A stretch of DNA of 64,000 nucleotides from Polaribacter filamentus (GTDB lineage Bacteria; Bacteroidota; Bacteroidia; Flavobacteriales; Flavobacteriaceae): assembly GCF_002943715.1 (NCBI RefSeq), contig NZ_MQUA01000013.1:1047001-1111000 (forward strand), in the 5' to 3' direction. Shown here in pieces: positions 55,441 through 63,820 of the stretch; the first letter of the stretch is position 1; each line of letters starts with the position of its first letter. The position numbers were made by a program, and so were the translations under genes. The notes beneath the pieces were generated by a model. The model searched no databases, was not told where the DNA came from, and worked only from the letters and a program-made list of their open reading frames with translations.

Positions 55441-56040
55441 CTATTTGTGTCTACCTTTTAATTCAGCTTCAATATCTTTTAAAGTAAAGCCTTTTGCTTG
55501 TAACAACATTAAATAATGAAATAACAAATCTGCAGATTCATATAAAAATAATTCATCATTGTTATCCATCGCCTCGATAACGGTTTCAACAGCCTCCTCA
55601 CCTACTTTCTGAGCTATTTTATTAATTCCCTTTTCAAACAGACTCGCCACATACGATTTTTGAGTGTCTTTATTTGCAACTCTTTCTGTAATAACACTTT
55701 CTAAAGTAGAAAAGAAACCATAATTCTGTTTATTTTCTTCTTCCCAACAAGTATCAGTTCCTTTATGACATGTTGGTCCATTTGGGTTCACTTGAATCAA
55801 TAACGTGTCATTATCGCAGTCTAGCTTCATACTTACTAAATGCAACACATTTCCGCTTTCTTCACCCTTAGTCCAGAGCCTATTTTTAGTTCTTGAAAAG
55901 AAAGTAACTAATTTTGTTTCTTCTGTTTTTGTGAGTGCTTCTTGATTCATATATCCCAACATCAATACATTTTTTGTTGTTGCATCTTGAATTACAGCAG
56001 GTACTAATCCGTCTCTATTTTTATTGAAATCTATATTCAT
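55441..56040 (-). CDS. hisI: Bifunctional phosphoribosyl-AMP cyclohydrolase/ATP pyrophosphatase
   Basis: 199 residues, a HisIE fusion. HisI part (1-105): MLGYMNQEALTKTEETKLVT, FFSRTKNRLWTKGEESGN, LDCDNDTLLIQVNPNGPTCH with the zinc-binding cysteines. HisE part (108-199): FFSTLESVITERVANKD, QKVGEEAVETVIEAMDNND, ESADLLFHYLMLLQAKG. It catalyses steps 2 and 3 of histidine synthesis. Last gene of the his operon; it overlaps the GNAT gene by one base. Confidence 0.95.
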   Translation of the reverse strand: MNIDFNKNRDGLVPAVIQDATTKNVLMLGYMNQEALTKTEETKLVTFFSRTKNRLWTKGEESGNVLHLVSMKLDCDNDTLLIQVNPNGPTCHKGTDTCWEEENKQNYGFFSTLESVITERVANKDTQKSYVASLFEKGINKIAQKVGEEAVETVIEAMDNNDELFLYESADLLFHYLMLLQAKGFTLKDIEAELKGRHK

Positions 56041-56501
56041 TATCTTAATTTTAACTCCATTTTTACATCTGCAGATTCGAAATGAGCATCTATTACTTCT
56101 ATATGTATAAACCCTAATTTTTCGTATAATTTTAAAGCACTCTTTAATCGACTACTAGATTCTAATGTAATTGTTTTTACCTTTTTCTCAATACAAATGT
56201 CAATACAAACTTGCATTAATTTCGCTCCTATTCCTAAACCTTTATGACCTTCAGCAACACCTAATTTTAATATTTCGTACTTATATTTATCAATAGGAAT
56301 TAAACTAATTGTACCTACAATTTTATCATTTAAATGCGCCAAAAAAATTAAACTCCCTTTTTCTATATACTCGTTAGGGTTGTCTAATAAATCATCATCA
56401 GCTTTTTCATATAAATTATACTTATGCAACCAGTCTAAAGAGATTTCTTTAAACTGTTGATGATATCTATCTTCGTATTTTCTAATTTGTAAATCTTTCA
56501 T
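56040..56501 (-). CDS. GNAT family N-acetyltransferase inside the his operon
   Basis: 153 residues. The acetyl-CoA loop is GVAEGHKGLGIGAKLMQ, with TISLIPIDKYKYEILKLGV before it and KTITLESSSRLKSALKLYEK and LGFIHIEV after. It lies between hisF (18 bases upstream) and hisIE (1-base overlap), so it is transcribed with histidine genes. No role in histidine synthesis is known for it; the acceptor is unknown. Confidence 0.88.
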   Translation of the reverse strand: MKDLQIRKYEDRYHQQFKEISLDWLHKYNLYEKADDDLLDNPNEYIEKGSLIFLAHLNDKIVGTISLIPIDKYKYEILKLGVAEGHKGLGIGAKLMQVCIDICIEKKVKTITLESSSRLKSALKLYEKLGFIHIEVIDAHFESADVKMELKLR

Positions 56502-56519
56502 TTTTCTATTTTAAAAGAT

Positions 56520-57275
56520 TTAGATTCTTACTGGAATATTCTTTTTCTTCAATGCTTCCTTTAATTCTAAAATCGCAATTTCCCCAAAATGGAAAACACT
56601 TGCTGCTAAGGCTGCATCCGATTTCCCTACTGTAAAAGTATCTATAAAATGTTGCACCGTTCCTGCTCCACCAGACGCTATAATTGGAATATTTAATTCT
56701 GATGATAATTTAGCCAACGCTTCATTTGCAAAACCAGCTTTTGTCCCATCATTATTCATGGACGTAAATAAGATTTCTCCCGCGCCACGTTTTTCTACTT
56801 GTTTTGCCCAATCAAATAAATTGATTTTTGTAGGAATCGTTCCTCCTGCCAAATGTACAAACCATTCGCCATTAATTTGTTTTGCATCGATAGCAACCAC
56901 AACACATTGACTCCCAAATTTATCTGCCAATTCGTTTACCAAATCGGGTCTTTTTACTGCGGATGAATTTATCGAAACTTTATCAGCACCACATTTTAAA
57001 AGTGCATCAACATCTTCAATAGAAGATATTCCACCACCAACCGTAAAGGGAATATTTACTTGTTCAGCAACTTTTAAAACCATTTCTAACATGGTTTTTC
57101 TGCCTTCTAAAGTTGCAGAAATATCTAAAAAAACCAATTCATCTGCGCCTAAATCTGCATATTGTTTTGCCAAAATCACAGGATCTCCAGCATCAATTAA
57201 ATTAACGAAATTGATACCTTTTACAGTTCTTCCATTTTTAATATCTAAACAAGGTATTATTCTTTTTGTTAACAT
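56520..57275 (-). CDS. hisF: Imidazole glycerol phosphate synthase, cyclase subunit
   Basis: 251 residues, a TIM barrel. The first half has [20 protein letters not shown] with catalytic Asp11, the second half has [20 protein letters not shown] followed by NDGTKAG. Phosphate-binding motifs are VGGGISS and ASGGAGT. It works with HisH to convert PRFAR plus ammonia into imidazole glycerol phosphate and AICAR. A palindromic repeat separates it from hisA. Confidence 0.95.
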   Translation of the reverse strand: MLTKRIIPCLDIKNGRTVKGINFVNLIDAGDPVILAKQYADLGADELVFLDISATLEGRKTMLEMVLKVAEQVNIPFTVGGGISSIEDVDALLKCGADKVSINSSAVKRPDLVNELADKFGSQCVVVAIDAKQINGEWFVHLAGGTIPTKINLFDWAKQVEKRGAGEILFTSMNNDGTKAGFANEALAKLSSELNIPIIASGGAGTVQHFIDTFTVGKSDAALAASVFHFGEIAILELKEALKKKNIPVRI

Positions 57276-57289
57276 TTTTTTCTGTCTTC

Positions 57290-57355
57290 GTCATTGCGAG
57301 GTACGAAGCAATCTCTATTTTAATTAACAGATTGCTTCATTTCATTCGCAATGAC
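57290..57355. repeat. Palindromic GTCATTGCGAGG repeat (copy 2)
   Basis: The arms GTCATTGCGAGGTACGAAGC(AATC) and (GATT)GCTTCATTTCATTCGCAATGAC enclose a short loop. The left arm is nearly identical to the copy at 6659-6735. It fills the hisF-hisA junction and would form a stem in the his mRNA. Confidence 0.85.
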
Positions 57356-57357
57356 AT

Positions 57358-58158
57358 TTAGTTATTTAGTATAAATTTCTCCAATTGCTTTAAGCTAATT
57401 CTATTTTCATAAATCGCTTTTCCAATAATAACACCTTCACAACCTAATGTTGCTAATTTAGGCAGTTCATCAAATGTTGAAATTCCTCCAGAAGCGATTA
57501 GTTTTAAATTAGAAGTCTCCTTGAGTGCAGTCGAAAGGTTATTATTAGTTCTCGACTGCACTTGAACTGACATTTCAGTTGAATTCAAAATCTGCTGATA
57601 CATATCAAAACTTGGTCCTTGTAACATGCCATCTTTAGAAATATCGGTACAAATTACATATTGAATTCCTTTTTGCTGATAATCAGAAATAAAAGGAATC
57701 AACTCTAAAGTACTTTCTTCTTGCCAACCGTTCGTTGCAATCTTCCCTCCTGATGCATCCGGATAAAAATCAGCTCCTAAAATAATTTTATCTGAACCAT
57801 ATTTTTCAATCCAACTTTCAAAAATTTCACTATTTTTTACAGCAATACTTCCGCCAGTCACCTGATTTGCTCCTGAATTAAAAGCAATTTCTAAATCCTT
57901 ATCAGATTTTAAACCACCACCAAAATCAATCTTTAAACTAGTTTTAGACGCAATTTGTTCCAATAATTTATAGTTGATAATCTGACTGGCTTTTGCGCCA
58001 TCTAAATCTACCACGTGCAAATATTCGATACCTGCAGCTTCAAATTCTTTGGCAACTTCTAATGGATTTTCATTATAGATTTTCTTTGTATTGTAATCGC
58101 CTTTTGTTAAACGAACACATTTTCCGTCTATAATATCTATGGCTGGTATTATTCTCAT
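57358..58158 (-). CDS. hisA: HisA isomerase with an in-frame repeat insert
   Basis: 266 residues, about 20-25 longer than usual (240-245). The TIM barrel has [20 protein letters not shown] with catalytic Asp8, FGGGLKSD, and the second-half Asp in [20 protein letters not shown]. The extra residues, roughly 195-215 ([19 protein letters not shown]), lie between the helix MYQQILNST and the strand LKLIASGG, and are encoded by a palindromic repeat. The rest is normal, so activity is likely kept if the loop is tolerated. It isomerises ProFAR to PRFAR. Confidence 0.92.
   Translation of the reverse strand: MRIIPAIDIIDGKCVRLTKGDYNTKKIYNENPLEVAKEFEAAGIEYLHVVDLDGAKASQIINYKLLEQIASKTSLKIDFGGGLKSDKDLEIAFNSGANQVTGGSIAVKNSEIFESWIEKYGSDKIILGADFYPDASGGKIATNGWQEESTLELIPFISDYQQKGIQYVICTDISKDGMLQGPSFDMYQQILNSTEMSVQVQSRTNNNLSTALKETSNLKLIASGGISTFDELPKLATLGCEGVIIGKAIYENRISLKQLEKFILNN
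57516..57580. repeat. Palindromic element inserted in frame in hisA
   Basis: GTGCAGTCGA (57525-57534) and TCGACTGCAC (57552-57561) are perfect inverted arms, with TTGA/TTCAA just outside. The wording TTGAGTGCAGTCGAAAGG is, from general knowledge, typical of dispersed repeats in Flavobacteriia. Its length (about 69 bases, a multiple of three) accounts for the extra HisA residues. Confidence 0.75.
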
Positions 58159-58177
58159 TGATTCATTTGTTAATCAA

Positions 58178-58196
58178 CCCTGAACTTGTTTCAGGG
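58178..58196. repeat. CTGAACTTGTTTCAG palindrome, left copy
   Basis: CCCTGAACTTGTTTCAGGG has 7-bp arms. It overlaps the stop codon of the GIY-YIG remnant. The right copy at 58503-58523 is in the opposite orientation. Confidence 0.8.
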
Positions 58197-58481
58197 TCTG
58201 TTTTTAATTTCTAACGTAATTAAATCTGGGTTAAATTTCTTTACTAAATTCCATTTCCACTCTTTATGCCAATTCTTTAATTGTTTCTCTCTTTTTCTTG
58301 CTGATTTATTATCACTATGTAATTCAAAATAGACGAGTTCAAAGACACTATACTTTTTCGTGAAATTAGCACCTTTTCCAGACTTATGAACTTTAATTCT
58401 TTCTACTAAATCTTTTGCAGCAACAATGTACAGAACCGTTTTATTCTTATTTGATAATATGTAACAATAATAGTTTACTTT
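58191..58481 (-). pseudogene. Degenerate GIY-YIG nuclease gene in the his operon
   Basis: An open frame of 96 codons without a start codon; an in-frame TGA (58482-58484) stands where a methionine would be. It reads NYYCYILSNKNKTVLYIVAA, KDLVERIKVHKSGKG, FTKKYSVFELVYFELHSD and REKQLKNWHKEWKWNLVKKF, the pattern of small UPF0213/YhbQ-type GIY-YIG proteins. The family's VGVT loop has become IVAA, losing the glycine. It is therefore probably dead. It sits between hisH and hisA and is flanked by two inverted palindromes. Confidence 0.75.
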
Positions 58482-58502
58482 TCAAATCATTTAAATTAAC
58501 AG

Positions 58503-58523
58503 ATTCTGAAACAAGTTCAGAAT
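58503..58523. repeat. CTGAAACAAGTTCAG palindrome, right copy
   Basis: ATTCTGAAACAAGTTCAGAAT has perfect 8-bp arms around ACAAG. It lies between the GIY-YIG remnant and hisH and is the reverse complement of the core at 58178-58196. Confidence 0.8.
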
Positions 58524-58527
58524 GGAA

Positions 58528-59109
58528 TTATAGATTCAAAAAATTCTCTAGAATTTTTGATCCTTCCACTCCACTCTTCTCTGGATGAAATTGCACTCCG
58601 TAAAAATTATCTTTTTGCAAAGCAGATGCGTATTCAATTTCATAATCTGTGGTTGCAATTGCTTCTTCACAATTTTCTGCATAAAAACTATGTACCAAAT
58701 ACATAAATTCTTTTTCTTTAATTCCGGTAAATAAGTCTGATTTTAAATCATAAATAACATTCCAACCCATTTGCGGAACTTTTACCACTTTAGAAAATTT
58801 CTTTACATTCACATTAAAAATCCCTAATCCTTTTGTATCTCCTTCTTCAGATGAGTTGCACATTAATTGCATTCCCAAACAAATTCCCAAAACAGGCTGT
58901 TTTAGCGTCGGAATAACTTTATCCAATCCGCTTTCTTGCAACATCTTCATGGCTGTACTCGCCTCACCAACTCCTGGAAAAATAACTTTATCCGCAGTTC
59001 TAATTTCATCAATATTATTTGACAAGATAGCATCAACTCCTAAACGCTTAAAGGCAAACTGAATGCTTTTAATATTACCTGCTCCGTAATTTATAATTAT
59101 TAATTTCAT
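58528..59109 (-). CDS. hisH: Imidazole glycerol phosphate synthase, glutaminase subunit
   Basis: 193 residues, a class I glutamine amidotransferase. The N-terminus is MKLIIINYGAGNIKSIQFAF. The nucleophile elbow GICLGMQLM contains the catalytic Cys; the His-Glu pair is in GVQFHPEKSG near the C-terminus. The oxyanion strand is PGVGE. It supplies ammonia to HisF. Confidence 0.95.
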   Translation of the reverse strand: MKLIIINYGAGNIKSIQFAFKRLGVDAILSNNIDEIRTADKVIFPGVGEASTAMKMLQESGLDKVIPTLKQPVLGICLGMQLMCNSSEEGDTKGLGIFNVNVKKFSKVVKVPQMGWNVIYDLKSDLFTGIKEKEFMYLVHSFYAENCEEAIATTDYEIEYASALQKDNFYGVQFHPEKSGVEGSKILENFLNL

Positions 59110-59113
59110 TACT

Positions 59114-59174
59114 TTGGTTGTTGGTTGTTGGTTGTTGGTTGTTGGTTTGTTCTATCAACCAACAACCAGAAACT
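59114..59174. repeat. TTGGTTG tandem repeat with complementary tail
   Basis: Four and a half copies of TTGGTTG run from 59114 to 59147, then CAACCAACAACCA (from 59156) can pair back with them. The element fills the gap between the hisB stop and the hisH start, and would form a hairpin in the mRNA. Confidence 0.75.
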
Positions 59175-59183
59175 AACAACTAA

Positions 59184-60320
59184 TTATAAAACTCCTTTTG
59201 TACTTGGTAAAAACATTTTATTTACATCTCTTTTCACCGCCATTTTCATTGCTTTTGCAAAAGCTTTAAAAATACCTTCTATTTTATGATGCTCGTTTGT
59301 TCCTTCAGCTTTAATATTTAAATTACATTTTGCACTATCTGTAAACGATTTAAACAAATGATAAAACATTTCTGTAGGCATATCTCCTATTTTTTCTCGT
59401 TTAAAGTCAGCATCCCATTCTAACCAGTTTCTACCACCAAAATCTACTGCAACTTGGGCTAAACAATCATCCATTGGCAAACAAAAACCATAACGTTCAA
59501 TACCCAATTTATTTCCCAGCGCTTTGTTAAATAATTCGCCAAAAGCAATCATCGTATCTTCTATAGTATGATGCTCGTCAACTTCTAAATCACCATCTAC
59601 TTTTATGGTTAAATCCATATTTCCATGTTTACCAATTTGGTCTAACATATGGTCGAAAAAAGATAACCCTGTATGAATATCATTTTTACCAGAACCGTCT
59701 AAATTTACTTTAATGTAAATCTTTGTTTCATTGGTATTTCTAGTGATTTCTGCAACTCTGTCTTTTAACTTTAAAAACTCATAAATTTGAGACCAATCGT
59801 TACTTGTTAAGGCAATACAATCCAAAATTTCTTGTTTTGAAGTTTCTATTTCATCAGCACCTAATTCTGGATCTTCGGATAAATAAATACCTTTTGCTCC
59901 TAGATTCTTCGCCAACTCCATATCTGTAATTCGATCTCCTAAAACAAAAGAATTTTCTAAATCATATTCCTCAGAAAAATACTTGGTTAACAAACCTGTT
60001 CTTGGTTTTCTAGTTTCAGCATTTTCATGCGGAAACGTTTTATCAATAAAAACATCCGTAAAAATAACACCTTCTTTTTGAAAGGCAGTCATTACTTTAT
60101 TCTGTGCTGGCCAAAAAGTATCTTCGGGAAAAGAAGCGGTTCCTAATCCATCCTGATTTGTAACCATCACCAATTCGTAGTCCAATTCTAAAGCAATTTT
60201 TGCCATGTATTGAAATACTTTCGGGTAAAATTCTAACTTTTCTAAACTATCTAATTGATAATCTACTGGGGGCTCTAATACTAAAGTGCCATCTCTGTCT
60301 ATAAATAATACTTTTTTCAT
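59184..60320 (-). CDS. hisB: Bifunctional histidinol-phosphatase/IGP dehydratase
   Basis: 378 residues from ATG 60320; a start 6 codons upstream is less likely. Residues 1-165 are a HAD phosphatase ([10 protein letters not shown] with Asp8 and Asp10; [27 protein letters not shown]). Residues 185-378 are imidazoleglycerol-phosphate dehydratase ([53 protein letters not shown]). It catalyses steps 6 and 8 of the pathway. Confidence 0.95.
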   Translation of the reverse strand: MKKVLFIDRDGTLVLEPPVDYQLDSLEKLEFYPKVFQYMAKIALELDYELVMVTNQDGLGTASFPEDTFWPAQNKVMTAFQKEGVIFTDVFIDKTFPHENAETRKPRTGLLTKYFSEEYDLENSFVLGDRITDMELAKNLGAKGIYLSEDPELGADEIETSKQEILDCIALTSNDWSQIYEFLKLKDRVAEITRNTNETKIYIKVNLDGSGKNDIHTGLSFFDHMLDQIGKHGNMDLTIKVDGDLEVDEHHTIEDTMIAFGELFNKALGNKLGIERYGFCLPMDDCLAQVAVDFGGRNWLEWDADFKREKIGDMPTEMFYHLFKSFTDSAKCNLNIKAEGTNEHHKIEGIFKAFAKAMKMAVKRDVNKMFLPSTKGVL

Positions 60321-60368
60321 GATAAACTTGTGAATCAACGCTAAACTTAATTCAGCGTCTATATTATA

Positions 60369-61421
60369 CTATTGTATCTCTTTTAAAGTTCTTAATAACT
60401 TCTCATTTTCTTCAGAAATACCCACACTAATTCGCAAACAGTTTTCGCACAAAGGTTCATTTGTACGGTTTCTAATTACAACACCATATTCAATTAATTG
60501 CTTGTAACGTTTTGCAGCATCATCAACTTTAATCAGTATAAAATTACTGTCTGTTGGGTACACTTTTTCAATAAAATCTACACAAAATTCTAATTCTTTT
60601 TTAAGATGATTTCTTTCACTAATTAATTGCGAGATTTCATTCTCAACTTCCTTCAAATTTTGAAGTCTGTTAATTGCTCTTAGTTGCGTTAACTGATTTA
60701 TGTTATAAGGCGGTTTAATATTGTTTAAAATTTGAATTATTTCTGCGGATGCATAGCAAACTCCTAAACGAATTCCTGCCATTCCGTATGCTTTAGAAAG
60801 CGTTTGTGTAATCACTAAATTAGGGAATTCTTCCATTCTTTTTAACCAACTTTCTTGTTCAGAAAAATCGATATACGCTTCATCGATGACTACTAAACCT
60901 TTAAAATTGGTCAATAAATAGTCTACTTTTTCTGCTGTAAAACTATTTCCCGAAGGATTGTTTGGCGAGCATAAAAATAAAATTTTCGAATTTGCATCCA
61001 CTACATTTAAAATAGCAGCTACTTCTGGCTGAAAGTCGGTATTTAATAAAACTTTTCTGTTTTCTATATTATTTAAATTAGCCAAAACTGAATACATTCC
61101 GTAGGTTGGCGGCAACGTAACCACGTTATCTTCTTTTGGTTCGCAAAAAGCTCTAAAAATTAAATCTAAAACTTCATCACTTCCATTGCCCAGAAGGATG
61201 TTCTTTTTATCAATATTTTTAATTTTTGATAAAACATCTTTTACGCTATTTTGCTGCGGATCTGGATACCTGTTTACACCATTTTCAAACGGATTTTCAT
61301 TCGCATCTAAGAAAATCATTTCGGCAGTAGTTGCGTCTTTGTATTCATCTCTTGCAGACGAATATGGTTTTAGAGATTTAATATTTTCTCTAATTAGGTT
61401 GTTGATGTTAAAATTCTTCAT
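60369..61421 (-). CDS. hisC: Histidinol-phosphate aminotransferase
   Basis: 350 residues from ATG 61421. A fold-type I PLP enzyme with LDANENPFENGVNRYPDPQQ, LLGNGSDEVLDLIFRAF, SPNNPSGN, VVIDEAYIDF and the PLP lysine in TQTLSKAYGMAGIRLG. The C-terminus has RLRISVG-like NCLRISVGI. It converts imidazole acetol phosphate to histidinol phosphate. 44 bases separate it from hisD. Confidence 0.95.
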   Translation of the reverse strand: MKNFNINNLIRENIKSLKPYSSARDEYKDATTAEMIFLDANENPFENGVNRYPDPQQNSVKDVLSKIKNIDKKNILLGNGSDEVLDLIFRAFCEPKEDNVVTLPPTYGMYSVLANLNNIENRKVLLNTDFQPEVAAILNVVDANSKILFLCSPNNPSGNSFTAEKVDYLLTNFKGLVVIDEAYIDFSEQESWLKRMEEFPNLVITQTLSKAYGMAGIRLGVCYASAEIIQILNNIKPPYNINQLTQLRAINRLQNLKEVENEISQLISERNHLKKELEFCVDFIEKVYPTDSNFILIKVDDAAKRYKQLIEYGVVIRNRTNEPLCENCLRISVGISEENEKLLRTLKEIQ

Positions 61422-61464
61422 ATTCAATAAAACTTTGACAAAATCAGTCTAAATATTTAGTATA

Positions 61465-62748
61465 TTATTTTAAATCTTTTAAACGAATTGAAACTGCATT
61501 TTTATGTGCTTGCAAACCTTCTGCTGCCGCCATTAACTCAATTGCATTTCCTATTTTTTTTATCCCTTCTTTTGTTATTTTTTGAAACGTAATACTTTTG
61601 GTAAAACTATCTAAATTAACACCCGAATACGCTTTGCTAAATCCGTTTGTTGGCAAGGTATGATTAGTTCCTGAAGCATAATCTCCTGCACTTTCTGGCG
61701 TATAATTTCCAATAAAAACAGAACCTGCATTTTCTATATTGTTCACATAAAAATCAGTATCATTTGTACACACAATAAAATGTTCTGGACCGTATTCGTT
61801 AATCAATTCTAACGCAATTGCGTCATTCTCTACAAATATGGATTTCGAATTGTGTATTGCTTTTTGCGCAATATCAACTCTAGGCAACTCTAAAAGTTGT
61901 TTTTCTATTTCTTCGGATACTTGCTGAATCAATTCTTTGGATGTTGACACCAAAATAACTTGACTGTCTGCGCCATGTTCTGCCTGGCTTAATAAATCGG
62001 ATGCTACATAACTTGCATTCGCAGAATCATCGGCAACAACTAATAATTCACTCGGACCTGCTGGCATATCAATCGCGACGCCAAATTTAGTTGCCAATTG
62101 TTTTGCAACAGTTACAAACTGATTTCCAGGGCCAAATATTTTATATACTTGCGGAATGCTTTCTGTTCCAAAGGTAAAACCTGCAATCGCTTGAATTCCC
62201 CCAACTTTAATGATTTTTGTAACACCGCATAATTGCGCAGTGTATAAAATTGCTGGGTGTATTTTACCTTCTTTATTTGGTGGCGAACACAATACTATTT
62301 CTTTACAACCTGCAATCTGAGCAGGAACTGCCAACATTAAAACTGTTGAAAATAAAGGTGCTGTTCCGCCAGGAATATACAAACCAACTTTCTGAATTGG
62401 TCTTTTTTCTTGCCAGCAAAAAACACCTTTTGTAGTTTCTATACTTACTTTTTCTGTTTTTTGTGCAATATGAAAATTAGTAACATTCTCTTTTGCTAAT
62501 TTAATAGCCCCTTTTAACTCCTCAGAAACTAACAAAATTGCATCTTGAATTTCATCCGAAGAAACCAAGTTGCTTTCTAAAGAAACACCATCAAATAGTT
62601 GTGTGTATTTATTGATTGCTGCATCACCATTTCTTTTAACGTCGTCAAAAATTTGATTGACGGTTTTTTCAATATCATCAACCGTTTTTGTAGGTCGTTC
62701 TACTATTTTTTTCCAGTCTTTTTTGAGTGGATTTATAATTGTTTTCAT
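61465..62748 (-). CDS. hisD: Histidinol dehydrogenase
   Basis: 427 residues, a zinc-dependent NAD enzyme that carries out the last two oxidations to histidine. Landmarks: RPIQKVGLYIPGGTAPLFST, GPGNQFVTVAKQL, DMPAGPSELLVVADDSANAS, DLLSQAEHGADSQ (zinc ligands), EYGPEHFIV and SAGDYASGTNHTLPTNGFSK. Length is normal. It starts two bases after the hisG stop. Confidence 0.96.
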   Translation of the reverse strand: MKTIINPLKKDWKKIVERPTKTVDDIEKTVNQIFDDVKRNGDAAINKYTQLFDGVSLESNLVSSDEIQDAILLVSEELKGAIKLAKENVTNFHIAQKTEKVSIETTKGVFCWQEKRPIQKVGLYIPGGTAPLFSTVLMLAVPAQIAGCKEIVLCSPPNKEGKIHPAILYTAQLCGVTKIIKVGGIQAIAGFTFGTESIPQVYKIFGPGNQFVTVAKQLATKFGVAIDMPAGPSELLVVADDSANASYVASDLLSQAEHGADSQVILVSTSKELIQQVSEEIEKQLLELPRVDIAQKAIHNSKSIFVENDAIALELINEYGPEHFIVCTNDTDFYVNNIENAGSVFIGNYTPESAGDYASGTNHTLPTNGFSKAYSGVNLDSFTKSITFQKITKEGIKKIGNAIELMAAAEGLQAHKNAVSIRLKDLK

Positions 62749-62750
62749 AC

Positions 62751-63608
62751 TTAAAATACCATTTTTTCAATAGGACACACTAAAATACCTTCTGCTCCTT
62801 TTGCTTTTAAATCTTCAATAATTTCCCAAAATTCATTTTTGGTAATTACGGTATGCACAGAACTCCACCCTTTTTCTGCCAATGGCAAAACTGTTGGACT
62901 TCTCATACCTGGTAACAATGCTAAAATACTCTCTAGTTTATCATTTGGGGCATTTAGCAATACATATTTAGCGTTTCTTCCTCTTAAAACAGACTGAATT
63001 CTGAATTGAATTTTCTGTAAAATAACTCTTCTTTCATCAGAAATTTTAGAGGAAACCGCTAAAACAGCTTCCGATTCTAATAAAACTTCAATCTCCTTTA
63101 ATCCGTTTTTAAAAAGTGTAGAACCACTAGAAACGATATCGCAAATTCCGTCTGCTAAACCAATATTTGGCGCTATTTCTACAGAACCCGTAATAATGTG
63201 CAATTCGGCATCTATATTTTGTGCTTTTAAAAACTTTTTAACCGTTTCCGGATACGATGTTGCAATTCTTTTTCCTGCTAAATCTTTTAAACAATTGGCA
63301 TCTGATTCTTTTGGCACTGCAATTGAAACTTTACATTTAGAGAATCCTAAACGTTCTACAAACTCCAAATCGTCTCCTTTTTCAATTAAAATATTTTCAC
63401 CAATAATGGCTGCATCTACTACTCCGTCTCTTAAATACTGAGGGATATCGCCATTTCTTAGATAAAAAACTTCTACAGGAAAGTTTCTTGCAGACGCTTT
63501 TAATTGATCTTTTCCGTTGTCAATAGAAATTCCGATGTCTTTTAGAAGATTCATGGAATCTTCATTTAATCTTCCTGCTTTTTGTACTGCAATTCTTAAA
63601 TTACTCAT
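62751..63608 (-). CDS. hisG: ATP phosphoribosyltransferase, long form
   Basis: 285 residues from ATG 63608 (MSNLRIAVQKAGRLNEDSMN); the extra upstream residues of the longer frame lie in the leader and are unlikely. The catalytic domain has YLRNGDIPQYLRDGVVDAAI, KRIATSYPETVKKFL, DGICDIVSSGSTLFKNGL. A C-terminal ACT-like regulatory domain (PLAEKGWSSVHTVITKNEFW) marks the long form, which is feedback-inhibited by histidine. First gene of the operon, preceded by a leader-peptide attenuator. Confidence 0.95.
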   Translation of the reverse strand: MSNLRIAVQKAGRLNEDSMNLLKDIGISIDNGKDQLKASARNFPVEVFYLRNGDIPQYLRDGVVDAAIIGENILIEKGDDLEFVERLGFSKCKVSIAVPKESDANCLKDLAGKRIATSYPETVKKFLKAQNIDAELHIITGSVEIAPNIGLADGICDIVSSGSTLFKNGLKEIEVLLESEAVLAVSSKISDERRVILQKIQFRIQSVLRGRNAKYVLLNAPNDKLESILALLPGMRSPTVLPLAEKGWSSVHTVITKNEFWEIIEDLKAKGAEGILVCPIEKMVF

Positions 63609-63651
63609 TTTTTGATTTGTTTTATGCCTGAGCAAATAGGTTTTAAAATTG

Positions 63652-63683
63652 AAAAAACCCGTTTGATTTGCTCAAACGGGTTT
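63652..63683 (-). terminator. his operon attenuator hairpin
   Basis: AAACCCGTTTGA (63655-63666) and TCAAACGGGTTT (63672-63683) form a perfect 12-bp stem with a 5-base loop. On the minus strand the stem ends in GGGTTT plus TTT, a proper terminator for transcripts heading into hisG, 44 bases before its start. UCAGGCGAUUU (63716-63726) can pair with the CGUUUGA/AAAC side as an antiterminator. Confidence 0.85.
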
Positions 63684-63713
63684 ATAAATATTTTGCTTTT
63701 ATTCAATACATTT

Positions 63714-63770
63714 TTAAATCGCCTGATTGCAATTATAAAAATGATGATGATAAAATTGAATAAAAGTCAT
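63714..63770 (-). CDS. hisL: His leader peptide (18 residues, three His)
   Basis: ATG at 63770 to TAA at 63714-63716 encodes MTFIQFYHHHFYNCNQAI. Three consecutive CAT codons are residues 8-10. The segment CTTTTATTCAAT inside the ORF (63755-63766) is the exact complement of ATTGAATAAAAG downstream (63696-63707), bracketing the His codons in a loop, and the ORF end overlaps the proposed antiterminator strand. With the terminator before hisG this is the full layout of translation-coupled histidine attenuation. Translation itself is inferred. Confidence 0.82.
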   Translation of the reverse strand: MTFIQFYHHHFYNCNQAI

Positions 63771-63788
63771 TTCTTGTTTATTTCTTTG

Positions 63789-63820
63789 CAAATATCTGAA
63801 TTTTATTTTGTAAAAACCAA
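63789..63820 (-). promoter_or_regulatory. hisLp: Probable his operon promoter
   Basis: On the minus strand TTG (63818-63820), 21 bases, then GATATTTG (63789-63796), which matches TAnnTTTG at 7 of 8 positions when the first base is relaxed. Transcription would begin near 63782, giving a leader peptide start 12 bases later. Confidence 0.5.

Noticed and set aside
59114..59174. CRISPR-like array
   Set aside because: The repeats are contiguous heptamers without spacers; no cas genes are present anywhere in the window.
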